Positions 38,652 to 49,743 are shown, counted from the first letter of the stretch. The stretch is 64,000 nt of DNA from Avibacterium avium (GCF_900454535.1 NZ_UGSP01000001.1:1175501-1239500), one strand, 5' to 3'. The notes: generated from the letters alone by a model not told the origin. Made by a program: numbers and translations.

Positions 38652-39012
38652 CTTTTTTCTCCAAGGTTGCTAAATAAGCGGTAAATTCATTGTCAGCTAA
38701 TCTGATCATTCGATTGTAGAATTGTTTGTCACCACTTTTATCGCCTGCGCATAAAACAATAGCTTGGCGCAGTGGATCAAAAGCAAAAAATGCGCGAATA
38801 GGTTTGCCTTGATGCTGAACGCGTAGTTCTTTCATATTGGCATATTTTGAACCTTTTACTGTATCGGCATAAGGACGCGACAACTGTGGCCCATAAAATC
38901 TTAAGTTATTTAATGAAGTTAAAACAGCGATACGGCATTCTTCATCTTGCTTGCTTAACCAAGATTTGAATTGTTCTGTTGCAATTACCGTCCATTTTCT
39001 CTGTTCTTTCAT
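38644..39012 (-). CDS. RelE/HigB-type toxin (phage Gp49-like family)
   Basis: 122 residues. YANMKELRVQHQGKPIRAFFAFDPLRQAIVLCAGDKSGDKQFYNRMIRLADNEF (read in parts: MKELRVQH, IRAFFAFDP, AIVLCAGDKSG) is the Gp49/HigB-like fold of ribosome-dependent mRNA interferases. First gene of the toxin-antitoxin pair, 270 bases from divergent focA. Catalytic residues are not assigned. Confidence 0.85.
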   Translation of the reverse strand: MKEQRKWTVIATEQFKSWLSKQDEECRIAVLTSLNNLRFYGPQLSRPYADTVKGSKYANMKELRVQHQGKPIRAFFAFDPLRQAIVLCAGDKSGDKQFYNRMIRLADNEFTAYLATLEKKDD

Positions 39013-39176
39013 TTTTATTAGAGTACCTAGAAATTTGTAAGCATTTTATAATAGTTAGATTATCAAAACAATAATCTATGTATTATCATTTTTCATTGTC
39101 TGAATAAAATAGCGAATTTGTTTGTTGCAATTTTGTAAAATTTAAGTTTTATAATATTGCGATATGTTAAATTAAT

Positions 39177-39200
39177 GTTGTAAAAATTGATTTACAACAA
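39177..39200 (+). promoter_or_regulatory. FNR-type site upstream of focA-pflB
   Basis: TTGATTTACAACAA (39187-39200) differs from TTGATNNNNATCAA at one position. It overlaps a perfect inverted repeat GTTGTAAA / TTTACAAC (39177-39184, 39191-39198). Position about 90 bases before focA fits anaerobic activation of formate metabolism. Confidence 0.6.
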
Positions 39201-39282
39201 ATTTTATAAAAAATAAAATCTTTTTTAGTTTAAAGTTCAGGACATATCCCTTAGAATTAGCACATAACTTTTAGGGGGTAGA

Positions 39283-40137
39283 ATGAAAAAAGAAAATGCC
39301 GTGAGTTTTATGGCAACGCCAACGGAAATGGCTCAGCTCGCTGAAGATATTGGGGTTTATAAAGCCACTAAAAATCAATTCTATTCTTTTCTTTCCGCAA
39401 TTTCAGCAGGGGCGTTTATTGCACTTGCTTTTGTCTTTTATACCACCACGCAAACAGGGCTAGCGAATGTGTCTTGGGGATTGGCTAAACTGGTTGGCGG
39501 TTTAGTGTTCTCTGTGGGCGTGATTATGGTGGTTGTCTGTGGTTCTGAGCTTTTCACTTCCTCAACAATGACGTTGGTGGCACGCGCAGGGCAACGAATT
39601 AATACCATTCAAATGTTACGCAACTGGGTTGCCGTTTATGCAGGTAATTTCGTCGGCGCAATCATCATTGCAGGCTTAATTTGGTTTGCTGGGCAAACAA
39701 TGGCGGCCAATGGACAATGGGGCTTGACGATTTTAAAAACAGCCCAACATAAGATTCATCATAGCTGGTTTGAAGCTTTTAACTTAGGCATTTTATGTAA
39801 CATTATGGTGTGCATTGCGGTGTGGATGAGCTATGCAGGAAAAACCTTAACAGACAAAGCCTTTATTATGATTTTACCGATCGGCTTGTTTGTTTCTTCA
39901 GGCTTCGAGCATAGTGTGGCGAATATGTTTATGATTCCCCTTGGGATCATCACAGCCCATTGCAGTTCAGCCGAGTTTTGGCAATCCCTTGGGCTAAATG
40001 CTGCACAATTTGCTGATTTAGATGTTTATCATTTTGTCGTAAAAAATCTTATTCCTGTTACGCTTGGTAATATTGTTGGTGGCGGGGTATGTATTGCATT
40101 AATGCAGTGGTTTACTAACAGACCACATTCACATTAG
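39283..40137 (+). CDS. focA: formate channel FocA
   Basis: Pentameric inner-membrane formate channel of the FNT family. 284 residues, six transmembrane helices. Conserved blocks: SFLSAISAGAFIALAFVFY (first helix), VGGLVFSVGVIMVVVCGSELFTSS and GFEHSVANMF near residue 206-215. A strong AGGGGG site precedes the ATG. Followed 74 bases later by pflB; the pair is a standard anaerobic fermentation operon. Confidence 0.96.
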   Translation: MKKENAVSFMATPTEMAQLAEDIGVYKATKNQFYSFLSAISAGAFIALAFVFYTTTQTGLANVSWGLAKLVGGLVFSVGVIMVVVCGSELFTSSTMTLVARAGQRINTIQMLRNWVAVYAGNFVGAIIIAGLIWFAGQTMAANGQWGLTILKTAQHKIHHSWFEAFNLGILCNIMVCIAVWMSYAGKTLTDKAFIMILPIGLFVSSGFEHSVANMFMIPLGIITAHCSSAEFWQSLGLNAAQFADLDVYHFVVKNLIPVTLGNIVGGGVCIALMQWFTNRPHSH

Positions 40138-40211
40138 TTTGGCGTAAGAGCGGTTGTTTTTTCGCCGTTTTTACATAGTTAAAATTTTATTTACGTTAAA
40201 GGAAAATAGTA

Positions 40212-42524
40212 ATGACTCAACTAACAGAAGCGCAAAAAAAAGCGTGGGAAGGTTTTACTCCAGGTGACTGGCAAACCGAAGTAAACGTACGCGATTTTAT
40301 TCAAAAAAACTACACCCCTTATGAAGGTGATGAATCATTCCTTGCTGGTGCAACGGAAGCGACCACGAAATTATGGAATGATGTAATGGAAAAAATTAAG
40401 GTTGAGAACAAAACTCACGAACCTTATGACATTGATACAGATACGCCATCAACCATTACTTCTCACAAACCAGGTTACATTGAAAAAGACTTGGAAAAAA
40501 TCGTGGGCTTACAAACTGATGCACCATTAAAACGTGCCATTATGCCTTATGGCGGAATTAAAATGGTGAAAGGTTCGTGCCAAGTTTATCGTCGCGAATT
40601 AAAACCTGAAATTGAACATATCTTTACAGAATATCGTAAAACCCATAACCAAGGGGTATTTGATGTTTACACCCCAGATATTTTACGTTGCCGTAAATCA
40701 GGCGTCATCACAGGGTTACCAGATGCTTATGGCCGTGGCCGTATCATTGGGGATTATCGCCGTTTAGCCCTTTACGGTGCAGATTTCTTAATGAAAGATA
40801 AATTTAACCAATTTAATTCATTACAAGAAAAATTAGAGCGTGGTGAGGATATTCAAGCAACAATTCAATTACGCGAAGAAATTGCTGAACAACACCGTGC
40901 ATTGGGTAAAATTAAAGAAATGGCAGCCTCTTACGGCTTTGATGTTTCTAACCCAGCAACTAACGCACAAGAAGCGGTGCAATGGACGTATTTTGCTTAC
41001 CTTGCAGCGGTGAAATCACAAAATGGTGCGGCAATGTCTTTTGGCCGTGTTTCTACTTTCTTAGATATTTACATTGAACGTGATCTTAAAGCGGGCAAAA
41101 TCACAGAGCAAGAAGCACAAGAATTAATCGACCACCTTGTAATGAAATTGCGTATGGTGCGTTTCTTGCGTACTCCAGAATACGATCAATTATTCTCTGG
41201 CGACCCAATGTGGGCAACCGAAACATTGGCAGGTATGGGCTTAGACGGTCGTACATTAGTAACCAAAAACAGCTTCCGTATCTTACACACCCTTTATACA
41301 ATGGGGCCATCACCAGAGCCAAACTTAACCATTCTTTGGTCTGAGCAGTTACCAGAAGCGTTCAAACGTTATTGTGCGAAAGTATCGATTGATACCTCAT
41401 CTGTACAGTATGAAAACGATGACTTAATGCGTCCAGACTTCAACAGTGATGACTATGCGATCGCTTGTTGTGTAAGCCCGATGGTTGTGGGTAAACAAAT
41501 GCAATTCTTCGGTGCGCGTGCGAACCTTGCAAAAACCTTGTTATACGCAATCAATGGCGGTATTGATGAAAAATCAGGTATGCAAGTAGGGCCTAAATCA
41601 GCACCAATTACAGATGAAGTGTTAGACTTCGATACAGTAATGGAACGTATGGACAGCTTTATGGATTGGCTTGCTACCCAATACGTTACTGCATTAAACA
41701 TCATTCACTTTATGCACGATAAATATGCCTATGAAGCGGCATTAATGGCATTCCACGATCGTGATGTATTCCGCACAATGGCTTGCGGTATCGCAGGGCT
41801 TTCTGTGGCAGCAGACTCATTAGCTGCGATCAAATACGCTAAAGTGAAACCAATTCGTGGCGACATCAAAGATAAAGATGGCAACGTAGTGGCATCTAAC
41901 GTGGCGATCGACTTTGAAATCGAAGGTGAATATCCACAATTTGGTAACAACGACAGCCGTGTTGATGATCTAGCGGTAGATTTAGTTGAACGCTTTATGA
42001 AGAAAATTCAAACGCACAACACTTATCGCAACGCAACCCCAACACAATCTGTACTTACTATTACATCTAACGTGGTTTATGGTAAGAAAACAGGTAACAC
42101 CCCAGATGGTCGCCGTGCTGGTGCGCCATTCGGGCCAGGTGCAAACCCAATGCACGGACGCGATCAAAAAGGTGCGGTAGCTTCATTAACTTCTGTAGCG
42201 AAATTACCATTTGCTTACGCGAAAGACGGTATTTCTTACACCTTCTCAATCGTACCAAACGCATTAGGTAAAGATTACGAAGCACAAAAACGCAACCTTG
42301 CAGGCTTAATGGACGGTTACTTCCACCACGAAGCGACTGTTGAAGGCGGACAACACTTAAACGTGAACGTAATGAACCGTGAAATGTTGTTAGATGCAAT
42401 GGAAAACCCAGAAAAATATCCACAATTAACCATTCGTGTTTCTGGTTACGCCGTGCGTTTCAACTCTTTAACCAAAGAGCAACAACAAGACGTAATTACG
42501 CGTACTTTCACGCAAGCAATGTAA
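40212..42524 (+). CDS. pflB: formate C-acetyltransferase (pyruvate formate-lyase)
   Basis: Glycyl-radical enzyme converting pyruvate and CoA to acetyl-CoA and formate under anaerobic conditions. 770 residues. The active-site cysteine pair is C419-C420 (IACCVSPM), and the radical-bearing glycine is G745 in [10 protein letters not shown] near the C-terminus. Strong codon bias suggests high expression. AAAGGAAAA precedes the ATG. Its activase pflA lies 1.1 kb downstream, separated by the e(P4) phosphatase gene. Confidence 0.98.
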   Translation: MTQLTEAQKKAWEGFTPGDWQTEVNVRDFIQKNYTPYEGDESFLAGATEATTKLWNDVMEKIKVENKTHEPYDIDTDTPSTITSHKPGYIEKDLEKIVGLQTDAPLKRAIMPYGGIKMVKGSCQVYRRELKPEIEHIFTEYRKTHNQGVFDVYTPDILRCRKSGVITGLPDAYGRGRIIGDYRRLALYGADFLMKDKFNQFNSLQEKLERGEDIQATIQLREEIAEQHRALGKIKEMAASYGFDVSNPATNAQEAVQWTYFAYLAAVKSQNGAAMSFGRVSTFLDIYIERDLKAGKITEQEAQELIDHLVMKLRMVRFLRTPEYDQLFSGDPMWATETLAGMGLDGRTLVTKNSFRILHTLYTMGPSPEPNLTILWSEQLPEAFKRYCAKVSIDTSSVQYENDDLMRPDFNSDDYAIACCVSPMVVGKQMQFFGARANLAKTLLYAINGGIDEKSGMQVGPKSAPITDEVLDFDTVMERMDSFMDWLATQYVTALNIIHFMHDKYAYEAALMAFHDRDVFRTMACGIAGLSVAADSLAAIKYAKVKPIRGDIKDKDGNVVASNVAIDFEIEGEYPQFGNNDSRVDDLAVDLVERFMKKIQTHNTYRNATPTQSVLTITSNVVYGKKTGNTPDGRRAGAPFGPGANPMHGRDQKGAVASLTSVAKLPFAYAKDGISYTFSIVPNALGKDYEAQKRNLAGLMDGYFHHEATVEGGQHLNVNVMNREMLLDAMENPEKYPQLTIRVSGYAVRFNSLTKEQQQDVITRTFTQAM

Positions 42525-42547
42525 TTATGTTGTAGCATAAAAAGAAA

Positions 42548-42587
42548 TTAAGGGAACATAGAGGAAATCTATTGTTCCCTTAAATTT
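42548..42587 (+). terminator. pflB terminator
   Basis: TTAAGGGAACA (42548-42558) and TGTTCCCTTAA (42573-42583), with TAGA/TCTA continuing the stem inside, followed by ATTT. Confidence 0.75.
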
Positions 42588-42612
42588 ATCTGCCATATAA
42601 TAAGTGCGGTAG

Positions 42613-43473
<861 letters not shown>

Positions 43474-43509
43474 ATTTTTTCACCAAGATTAAGCGATAAT
43501 ATGAACAAT

Positions 43510-43531
43510 CTGCCTATATCCCAATAGGCAG
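43510..43531 (+). terminator. hairpin after hel, possible terminator
   Basis: CTGCCTAT (43510-43517) and ATAGGCAG (43524-43531). The following sequence is T-rich but broken (ATTAATTTCT), so termination may be partial. Confidence 0.5.
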
Positions 43532-43532
43532 A

Positions 43533-43594
43533 TTAATTTCTATTTAATTCTCGCAGGGCGAGCTAAATGCTCAAGAGCATTAAATAGAAATTAA
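43533..43594 (+). promoter_or_regulatory. branched palindromic leader element before pflA
   Basis: Perfect 16-base arms (43533-43548 and 43579-43594) enclose two small hairpins: CTCGC AGG GCGAG (43550-43562) and GCTC AA GAGC (43569-43578). Together they form a three-way-junction-like fold ending 32 bases before the pflA ATG. Could be a cis-regulatory RNA or an mRNA stability element. No known riboswitch consensus was recognised. Confidence 0.45.
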
Positions 43595-43626
43595 CGAATT
43601 TACATTTTCTCTAACGAAGGAATATT

Positions 43627-44367
43627 ATGTCTGTTTTAGCACGCTACCATTCTTATGAATCTTGTGGGACGGTTGATGGTCCGGGGATTCGTTTTATTCT
43701 TTTCTTGCAGGGCTGTCTGATGCGTTGCAAGTATTGCCACAACCGCGATACTTGGGATTTACACGGTGGCAAAGAAATTTCCGTAGAAGAATTAATGAAA
43801 GAAGTGGTAACTTATCGCCATTTTATGAATGCAACTGGTGGTGGCGTAACCGCATCTGGTGGTGAAGCCGTATTGCAAGCAGAGTTCGTGCGTGATTGGT
43901 TCCGTGCCTGCAAAAAAGAAGGAATTCACACTTGCTTAGATACCAATGGTTTTGTGCGCCATTATGATCATATTATTGATGAGCTACTTGATGTTACTGA
44001 TTTAGTTTTGCTCGATCTGAAAGAACTCAATGATCGCGTTCACCAAAATTTGATCGGCGTGCCAAATAAACGTACGCTTGAATTTGCTAAATATTTACAA
44101 AAACGCAATAAGCCAGTTTGGATTCGTTATGTTGTTGTACCAGGTTGGACGGACAGTGATGAAGATGTGCATTTACTCGGCCAATTTATTCAGCATATGG
44201 ATAACATCGAAAAAGTTGAGCTGCTTCCTTATCACCGTTTAGGTGCGCACAAATGGGAAACGATGGGCGAAAAATACGAATTAGAAGATGTTAAACCGCC
44301 AACAAAAGAATCCCTTGAGCATATTAAACAGATTTTAGAAGGCTATGGTCAAACTGTAACCTATTAA
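43627..44367 (+). CDS. pflA: pyruvate formate-lyase 1-activating enzyme
   Basis: Radical SAM enzyme that installs the glycyl radical on PflB. 246 residues, as in E. coli. The Fe-S motif CLMRCKYC gives C30, C34 and C37. [14 protein letters not shown] binds SAM and LDTNGF follows. GAAGG precedes the ATG. Ends at a strong terminator before prfA. Confidence 0.97.
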   Translation: MSVLARYHSYESCGTVDGPGIRFILFLQGCLMRCKYCHNRDTWDLHGGKEISVEELMKEVVTYRHFMNATGGGVTASGGEAVLQAEFVRDWFRACKKEGIHTCLDTNGFVRHYDHIIDELLDVTDLVLLDLKELNDRVHQNLIGVPNKRTLEFAKYLQKRNKPVWIRYVVVPGWTDSDEDVHLLGQFIQHMDNIEKVELLPYHRLGAHKWETMGEKYELEDVKPPTKESLEHIKQILEGYGQTVTY

Positions 44368-44384
44368 TTTATAAATTTTTGTGT

Positions 44385-44414
44385 AAACCGTGCTAGAATA
44401 GTGCGGTTTTTTTT
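44385..44414 (+). terminator. pflA terminator
   Basis: AAACCGTGCT (44385-44394) pairs with AGTGCGGTTT (44400-44409) through ten pairs including two G-U, followed by a run of eight T. Confidence 0.85.
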
Positions 44415-44447
44415 CAGCAGATTTAACAAATAGAACAAAGGTAATCA

Positions 44448-45530
44448 ATGAAACCCTCTATTATCAGTAAATTAGATAGTTTAAATGAACGCCACGAAGA
44501 GCTAGAAGCCTTACTTGGCGATGCCTCAGTCATTAGCGATCAAGAAAAATTTCGTGCCTATTCAAAAGAATATGCCCAACTTGAAGACGTTGTGAAATGC
44601 TTTGCACGCTGGAAACAGTTAAATAGCAATATGGAAGAAGCCGAATTATTGCTTGATGATCCCAGTATGCGTGAAATGGCACAAGAAGAAATTGAAGAAT
44701 GCAAAACCGAAATTGAGCAAGTAGAAGCGCAATTACAAATTTTATTACTGCCGAAAGATCCTAATGACGAATATAACTGCTATTTAGAAATCCGTGCTGG
44801 AACCGGCGGTGATGAAGCAGGTATTTTTGCGGGCGATCTATTCCGTATGTACAGTCGTTATGCTGAAAGCAAACGCTGGCGTGTGGAAATGCTCAGTGCG
44901 AATGAAAGCGAGCAGGGCGGTTATAAAGAAGTGATCGTCAAAATCAGCGGCGAAAATGTATATGGTCAGTTAAAATTTGAATCAGGCGGACACCGAGTTC
45001 AACGCGTGCCAAAAACGGAATCGCAAGGACGAATTCATACTTCCGCTTGTACCGTGGCGGTAATGCCAGAATTGCCAGAAAGCGAATTACCAGAAATTAA
45101 CCCTGCCGATTTACGTATTGATACTTATCGCTCATCAGGCGCAGGCGGTCAGCACGTTAATACTACCGATTCAGCGGTGCGAATCACTCATATTCCAACA
45201 GGCATTGTGGTGGAATGCCAAGAAGAGCGTTCACAACATAAAAACAAAGCCAAAGCAATGTCAGTGCTAGCTTCTCGCATTGTGCAAGCAGAGCAAGAAC
45301 GCCAAGCAGCGGAACAAGCAGACACACGCCGCAACTTGCTAGGCTCGGGCGATCGTTCGGATAAAATCCGTACCTATAACTACCCACAAGGCCGTGTTAC
45401 CGATCACCGCATCAACCTAACGATCTATCGCTTAGATGAAGTGATGAACGGCAAAATGGACGAATTAATCCAACCAATCATCACCGAATACCAAGCTGAT
45501 CAGCTTGCGGCGTTATCGGATCAAGGATAA
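44448..45530 (+). CDS. prfA: peptide chain release factor 1
   Basis: Recognises UAA and UAG and triggers peptide release. 360 residues, the E. coli length. The GGQ motif is G233-G234-Q235 in [12 protein letters not shown]. The stop-codon-reading PxT tripeptide is PKT ([12 protein letters not shown]), where E. coli has PAT. AAAGGT precedes the ATG. No prmC or hemA follows; the next gene is convergent. Confidence 0.97.
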   Translation: MKPSIISKLDSLNERHEELEALLGDASVISDQEKFRAYSKEYAQLEDVVKCFARWKQLNSNMEEAELLLDDPSMREMAQEEIEECKTEIEQVEAQLQILLLPKDPNDEYNCYLEIRAGTGGDEAGIFAGDLFRMYSRYAESKRWRVEMLSANESEQGGYKEVIVKISGENVYGQLKFESGGHRVQRVPKTESQGRIHTSACTVAVMPELPESELPEINPADLRIDTYRSSGAGGQHVNTTDSAVRITHIPTGIVVECQEERSQHKNKAKAMSVLASRIVQAEQERQAAEQADTRRNLLGSGDRSDKIRTYNYPQGRVTDHRINLTIYRLDEVMNGKMDELIQPIITEYQADQLAALSDQG

Positions 45531-45607
45531 TTAGCCAGTTAATTCGCTAAGAAAAAAGAAAAGTGTGGTATAAAAACGAGAAAAATACGGTAACTTAATA
45601 TAATAAA

Positions 45608-45640
45608 AAAGGCTTGATTTTCACATCAAGCCTTTTGTTT
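45608..45640. terminator. bidirectional terminator between prfA and htrA
   Basis: AAAGGCTTGAT (45608-45618) and ATCAAGCCTTT (45625-45635), with A-rich and T-rich flanks for both directions. Confidence 0.85.
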
Positions 45641-45651
45641 TACCTTAATTT

Positions 45652-47025
45652 TTATTGCACCAACAAATAAAAATTCGTTTTTCCACGCAAAATATTTAAC
45701 GCGATAGTAGAAGGTTTATCTTTGAGTGATTTACGCAGTTGGTCTAGGTTCTCAACTGGAGAGCGGTTTATGCCGATAATCACATCACCGTCTTTTAAGC
45801 CTAAGCGTTGAGCCAGAGAGTTATCCTTAACTTTGCTGATCGCCACGCCTTTTTGCCCTTTTTCGTTGTAATTACTTAGCTCAGCCCCTTCTAAGGCAGG
45901 AAGCACATTATCAGCATTAGCTTTTGCTTGTTCATCCTTTTGTAGGGTCACCTTGGTGGTTTTGCTATTACCATCACGCAAGTAAGTGAGTTCAATTTCT
46001 TTACCTGCACCTGTGGTTGCGATTTTCGCTCTTAGCTCAGCAAAACTTGCTAGCTTTTGTCCATTCATTGCCGTGATCACATCACCCGCTTGAATGCCTG
46101 CTTTTTCTGCTGCAGAATCAGGTAATACTTCACTTACAAATGCCCCTTGTTGTGTGCTAAGTTTTAACGCTTTAGCCAGATCTGCATTTAATTCAGCGCC
46201 TTTAATTCCTAATAAACCACGGCGAACTTCACCAAATTCGAGAATCTGGCTCACTAAATTATTTGCCATATTACTTGGAATTGCAAAAGCGATACCAGCA
46301 TTTCCACCACTTGGGGAAATTATCGCAGTATTAATACCGATTAATTCTCCGTTTAAGTTGAGTAACGGGCCACCTGAATTGCCACGGTTTATCGCTGCAT
46401 CTGTTTGAATATAGTTTTCATAGCCACCACGTTCTGATCCCGTGGAACGCCCGAGAGCGGACACAATCCCAGAGGTAACAGTTTGCCCTAAGCCAAAAGG
46501 ATTACCAATGGCGACGGTGAAATCACCCACACGTAATTTATCTGAGTTAGCGATTGTAACTGCGGTGAGATTTTTAGGATTTTCTAATTCTAATAATGCC
46601 ACATCTGAAAGTTCATCAGATCCTACAAGTTTAGCTTTAAATTCACGACCATCTTCAAGTTTTACTGTGATTTTGTCAGCTTGATCGATAACGTGGTTAT
46701 TTGTTAGCACATAACCTTTGTCTGCATTAATAATAACCCCAGAGCCAATGCCTTTAAAGCTACGAGGCGAATTATTGTTAAATGCATCAGGGCCGAAGAA
46801 AAACTTAAATTCCTCTGGAATCTCATTATTTTGTAATGAGGTTTTTTGTTTTCCTTCCACCGCAATGGATACCACCGCTGGCAGAACCCGTTGTAACATT
46901 GGCGCTAAACTAGGTACGGATTGACCTTCTACTTGAGTAGGTATACTTGCCTGCGCCACCATTGAAGTGCTTAACAGGCTTAATCCTAATGCAATACTGC
47001 TCAATAAAAAATGTTTTCTTTTCAC
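45652..47025 (-). CDS. htrA: periplasmic serine protease HtrA (DegP/DegQ family)
   Basis: Periplasmic protease/chaperone for misfolded envelope proteins. 457 residues: Sec signal peptide ending at AQA (about residue 26), trypsin-like domain with H111 (TNNHVID), D141 (LSDVALLEL) and S217 (RGNSGGPL), then two PDZ domains (about 255-340 and 370-450). The insertion loop before the protease domain is short, closer to DegQ than DegP. It is the only HtrA in this window. A 14-base inverted repeat lies in its upstream region. Confidence 0.95.
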   Translation of the reverse strand: MKRKHFLLSSIALGLSLLSTSMVAQASIPTQVEGQSVPSLAPMLQRVLPAVVSIAVEGKQKTSLQNNEIPEEFKFFFGPDAFNNNSPRSFKGIGSGVIINADKGYVLTNNHVIDQADKITVKLEDGREFKAKLVGSDELSDVALLELENPKNLTAVTIANSDKLRVGDFTVAIGNPFGLGQTVTSGIVSALGRSTGSERGGYENYIQTDAAINRGNSGGPLLNLNGELIGINTAIISPSGGNAGIAFAIPSNMANNLVSQILEFGEVRRGLLGIKGAELNADLAKALKLSTQQGAFVSEVLPDSAAEKAGIQAGDVITAMNGQKLASFAELRAKIATTGAGKEIELTYLRDGNSKTTKVTLQKDEQAKANADNVLPALEGAELSNYNEKGQKGVAISKVKDNSLAQRLGLKDGDVIIGINRSPVENLDQLRKSLKDKPSTIALNILRGKTNFYLLVQ

Positions 47026-47064
47026 TTAATTTCTCCATTTCTTTACTAAGTTGTCATTTTAAGA

Positions 47065-47141
47065 TATGAACAAATTTTTAGTTTTAAAGCCAAAAATGTA
47101 CTATTTTTTCAGCATATTTACGCTGGCAAAATTTGTTCATA
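47065..47141. repeat. 14-base inverted repeat upstream of htrA
   Basis: TATGAACAAATTTT (47065-47078) and AAAATTTGTTCATA (47128-47141) are perfect complements 49 bases apart, with a small CAGC/GCTG hairpin (47110-47125) between them. They lie 40-116 bases before the htrA start. Could be a regulator-binding pair or an mRNA leader fold; no known operator was recognised. Confidence 0.5.
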
Positions 47142-47266
47142 GTTCAGCTTAAGACAAAAAAAATAGAAAATTGTTCGAAAACAAGGTGCAGAATTTTCGT
47201 TTTTGTAAAGAAACAGCATAATCACTAAAATATGGGTAAATTCAAATTTACACCAAAAGTGCGGTG

Positions 47267-47932
47267 TTATTTTGCCAAAATTTTTTGTATTGTAGCTGTA
47301 ATATCTTCCGCTTGCATAATGTTCGATATCACCGCGACACCGTCAGCACCTGCTTGTAATAGAGCGGGAACCTGTTCTGTTTTTATTCCACCAATGGCAA
47401 CCAAAGGCTTGTTGATGCCTTGTTGGCGCAAGGTGGAAATAAAGTGAATGCCCACAACAGGGGACGGATCTTCTTTAGAAAATGTGGTAAAAATTGGCCC
47501 ACAGCCATAGTAATTCACGCCGAGAAAGGCGTTATGGCGTTGAGCTTGTTGCAAGGTATTGACGGATAAGCCAATTAACATTTTGCCTTCAATTTGGTGG
47601 GCTAATTGTTCTACAGGCGTATCTTTTTGCCCAACATGAATGCCGTCTGCGTGCAATTTTTCTGCGAGTTGAACATCATTATTCATAATAAAAGGCACAT
47701 TATATTGTTTACATAAATCTTGACATTGGCGGGCAAGTTGCTCAATTTGTTGCGGATCTTGCAAGGAAAATTGCCCTTTTTCACGAAATTGATAACAAGT
47801 AATGCCGGCCTTTAACGCCTGTTCTAAACGCTCTAACAGAGTTTGTTGTGGCTGGCTTGCATCATATTGTGGCAGATGACGGCAATCTTGCGTACCTGCC
47901 ACTAAATAACAGCGTAAAATTGATTTATCCAT
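47267..47932 (-). CDS. thiE: thiamine phosphate synthase
   Basis: Joins HMP-PP and thiazole phosphate to thiamine phosphate. 221 residues, TIM barrel. YQFREKGQFS, FIMNNDVQLAEKLHADGIHVGQKD, GLSVNTLQQA, YYGCGPIFTTFSK and ALVAIGGI-like LVAIGGIKTEQV are the conserved blocks. Overlaps thiD by 8 bases; last gene of thiM-thiD-thiE. Confidence 0.96.
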   Translation of the reverse strand: MDKSILRCYLVAGTQDCRHLPQYDASQPQQTLLERLEQALKAGITCYQFREKGQFSLQDPQQIEQLARQCQDLCKQYNVPFIMNNDVQLAEKLHADGIHVGQKDTPVEQLAHQIEGKMLIGLSVNTLQQAQRHNAFLGVNYYGCGPIFTTFSKEDPSPVVGIHFISTLRQQGINKPLVAIGGIKTEQVPALLQAGADGVAVISNIMQAEDITATIQKILAK

Positions 47933-48743
47933 TTTTTTGCTCCTGTGAATAAGCCCAGTGATTGGTTGGGCCGTGTCCGTGTCCGATATTTAAAGGGTGA
48001 GTGATGGCGCTGGTAATAAAGGCTTTGGCAGTTTTGCAGGCTTGCTCCAACGGTTGCCCTTTGGCAAGTTCAGCGGTTAAGCAAGCGGAAAAAGTGCAGC
48101 CTGTACCGTGGGTGTGTGGCGTGTTAAAACGTGGGCTTTCCAAGACAAAAGATTCTGTCGGCGTGAAAATAAAATCTTGGCATAGCGCACTTTCGCTGTT
48201 TTGCTGATGGCCACCTTTTATAATCACGGTTTTTGCGCCCATTTGTTGTAAACGTTCAGCAATTTGCACAATACTGTGCCGATCTTCAGCTTTCAATCCT
48301 GTTAAGGCTTCTGCTTCAGGCAGATTTGGCGTTAGTACATCGGCTAAAGGCAATAGTTGCTCACGCATCGCTTGAATTGCCGATTGTTCCAATAAACTCG
48401 CGCCCCCTTTGGCGATCATCACAGGATCGATAACCACATTCGCAAATGGGTGCTGACGCAAAAAAGCGGCCACAGTTTGGATAATTTCAGCTGTGCCGAG
48501 CATACCAATTTTTACCGCATTGGGCGTGAAATCTGCCACAATCGCCTTGAGTTGCGCTTCAATAGTGCTAAGAGGAATCAAATGAATATCCGTTACGCCT
48601 AAGGTATTTTGTGCGGTAACGGCGGTGATCACGCTCATTCCAAATACATTACGCATTTGAAAGGTTTTCAGATCTGCTTGAATACCCGCACCGCCGCCGC
48701 TGTCTGAGCCAGCAATGGTCAGGGCTTGTGCAATATGAGTCAT
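47925..48743 (-). CDS. thiD: bifunctional hydroxymethylpyrimidine kinase / phosphomethylpyrimidine kinase
   Basis: Phosphorylates HMP to HMP-P and HMP-PP. 272 residues of the ribokinase fold: IAGSDSGGGAGIQADLKTF at the N-terminus, VIDPVMIAKGG in the middle and HTHGTGCTFSACLTAEL with the catalytic Asp-equivalent glycine-rich loop at about 211-227. Nine bases after thiM. Kinase pair with ThiM supports salvage rather than de novo synthesis; no thiC or thiG occurs here. Confidence 0.97.
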   Translation of the reverse strand: MTHIAQALTIAGSDSGGGAGIQADLKTFQMRNVFGMSVITAVTAQNTLGVTDIHLIPLSTIEAQLKAIVADFTPNAVKIGMLGTAEIIQTVAAFLRQHPFANVVIDPVMIAKGGASLLEQSAIQAMREQLLPLADVLTPNLPEAEALTGLKAEDRHSIVQIAERLQQMGAKTVIIKGGHQQNSESALCQDFIFTPTESFVLESPRFNTPHTHGTGCTFSACLTAELAKGQPLEQACKTAKAFITSAITHPLNIGHGHGPTNHWAYSQEQKNG

Positions 48744-48752
48744 TGTTGCTCC

Positions 48753-49553
48753 TTATTTTTCTATGTGAACCTGTGCGAATTGTGCTATTTGTTGATCACT
48801 CAGCTCGCCAAGCTGATCTAAAAGTGCGGTGTAAAATTGCCCATATTTTGTGCTTCCTAAATCTTTCGCTGCCAGTTGCCCTGCCACCGCATAGGCCGTA
48901 CTTGCTTGCACTACTGCATTAAAGGGTTGGTTCGGATCGACCGCTAAAAATGCCCCTAACACCGCGCCAAGCAAACAGCCTGACCCCGTGATTTTTGGAA
49001 ACATTGGCGTGCCGTTATCAATGGTCGCCACTTGCACGCCATCGCTGATGTAATCCACCGCACCGCTCACTGCCACAACACATTGATGACGTTGCGCAGC
49101 CAGTTTGGCAATTTGTGCCACATCGCCTTCACCTTGCCCTGCGTCCACGCCTTTCGCCGCCCAATTCACTCCTGCTAGCTGGGCGATTTCCCCTGCATTG
49201 CCACGAATAGCAGTGAATTTTACCTTGCTCAGCAATTCAGCCACCACGTCCTTGCGGTATTGCGTTGCGCCCACGCCCACAGGATCAAGCACCACAGGAA
49301 TGCCCGCTTTATTCGCAGCTTTACCAGCCGCCAACATTGCTTTCACTTTGAAAGGATCGAGCGTGCCAATGTTAATCACCAAGGCAGCGCTAAATTGAGC
49401 AAGATCCGCCATTTCTTCTTCGGCATCCGCCATAATCGGCGATGCGCCCAAGGCTAATAGCCCATTCGCTACATAGTTTGCCACCACAATGTTGGTGATG
49501 TTGTGGATTAAAGGATTGGTTTGGCGAATTTTCGTGATTAAATTAAAGTCCAT
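48753..49553 (-). CDS. thiM: hydroxyethylthiazole kinase
   Basis: Phosphorylates the thiazole moiety in thiamine salvage. 266 residues. PLIHNITNIVVANYVANGLLALGASPIM at the N-terminus, VVLDPVGVGAT, AIRGNAGEI and ITGSGCLLGAVLGAFLA are family hallmarks. AGGAGAAAAAAATG supplies the ribosome binding site. First gene of the TPP-riboswitch-controlled thiMDE operon. Confidence 0.97.
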   Translation of the reverse strand: MDFNLITKIRQTNPLIHNITNIVVANYVANGLLALGASPIMADAEEEMADLAQFSAALVINIGTLDPFKVKAMLAAGKAANKAGIPVVLDPVGVGATQYRKDVVAELLSKVKFTAIRGNAGEIAQLAGVNWAAKGVDAGQGEGDVAQIAKLAAQRHQCVVAVSGAVDYISDGVQVATIDNGTPMFPKITGSGCLLGAVLGAFLAVDPNQPFNAVVQASTAYAVAGQLAAKDLGSTKYGQFYTALLDQLGELSDQQIAQFAQVHIEK

Positions 49554-49624
49554 TTTTTTCTCCTATGCATAAAAATTAAGCGTAAAAAAAGCCCAGTCCC
49601 ATTGCCTTTATGATGAAAAATCAT

Positions 49625-49738
49625 CTATAAAATCAATTTGATAGGGAATGATGTTGCGGAATGATTATTTGAAAATAAAAAAGGGAAGAATAAAGTGCGG
49701 TCAAAAATAGATAGATTTTTTACAACAAGCGCTTTCAT
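49625..49738 (-). CDS. possible 37-codon leader frame between the TPP aptamer and thiM
   Basis: A 37-codon frame (MKALVVKNLSIFDRTLFFPF at the start) begins right at the 3' edge of the TPP aptamer. AGGA within the aptamer lies eight bases before its ATG, and the A of the ATG is the last base of the predicted P1 helix. It contains an uptake sequence and stops 72 bases before thiM. Coding is unproven, but ligand-dependent control of its start would be built in. Confidence 0.3.
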   Translation of the reverse strand: MKALVVKNLSIFDRTLFFPFLFSNNHSATSFPIKLIL

Positions 49739-49743
49739 AATAA

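Noticed and set aside
47026-47266. Sigma-E promoter for htrA (minus-strand TGAACTA near 47145)
   Set aside because: The -35 match is partial and no convincing TCAAA/TCTGA -10 at the right spacing was found.
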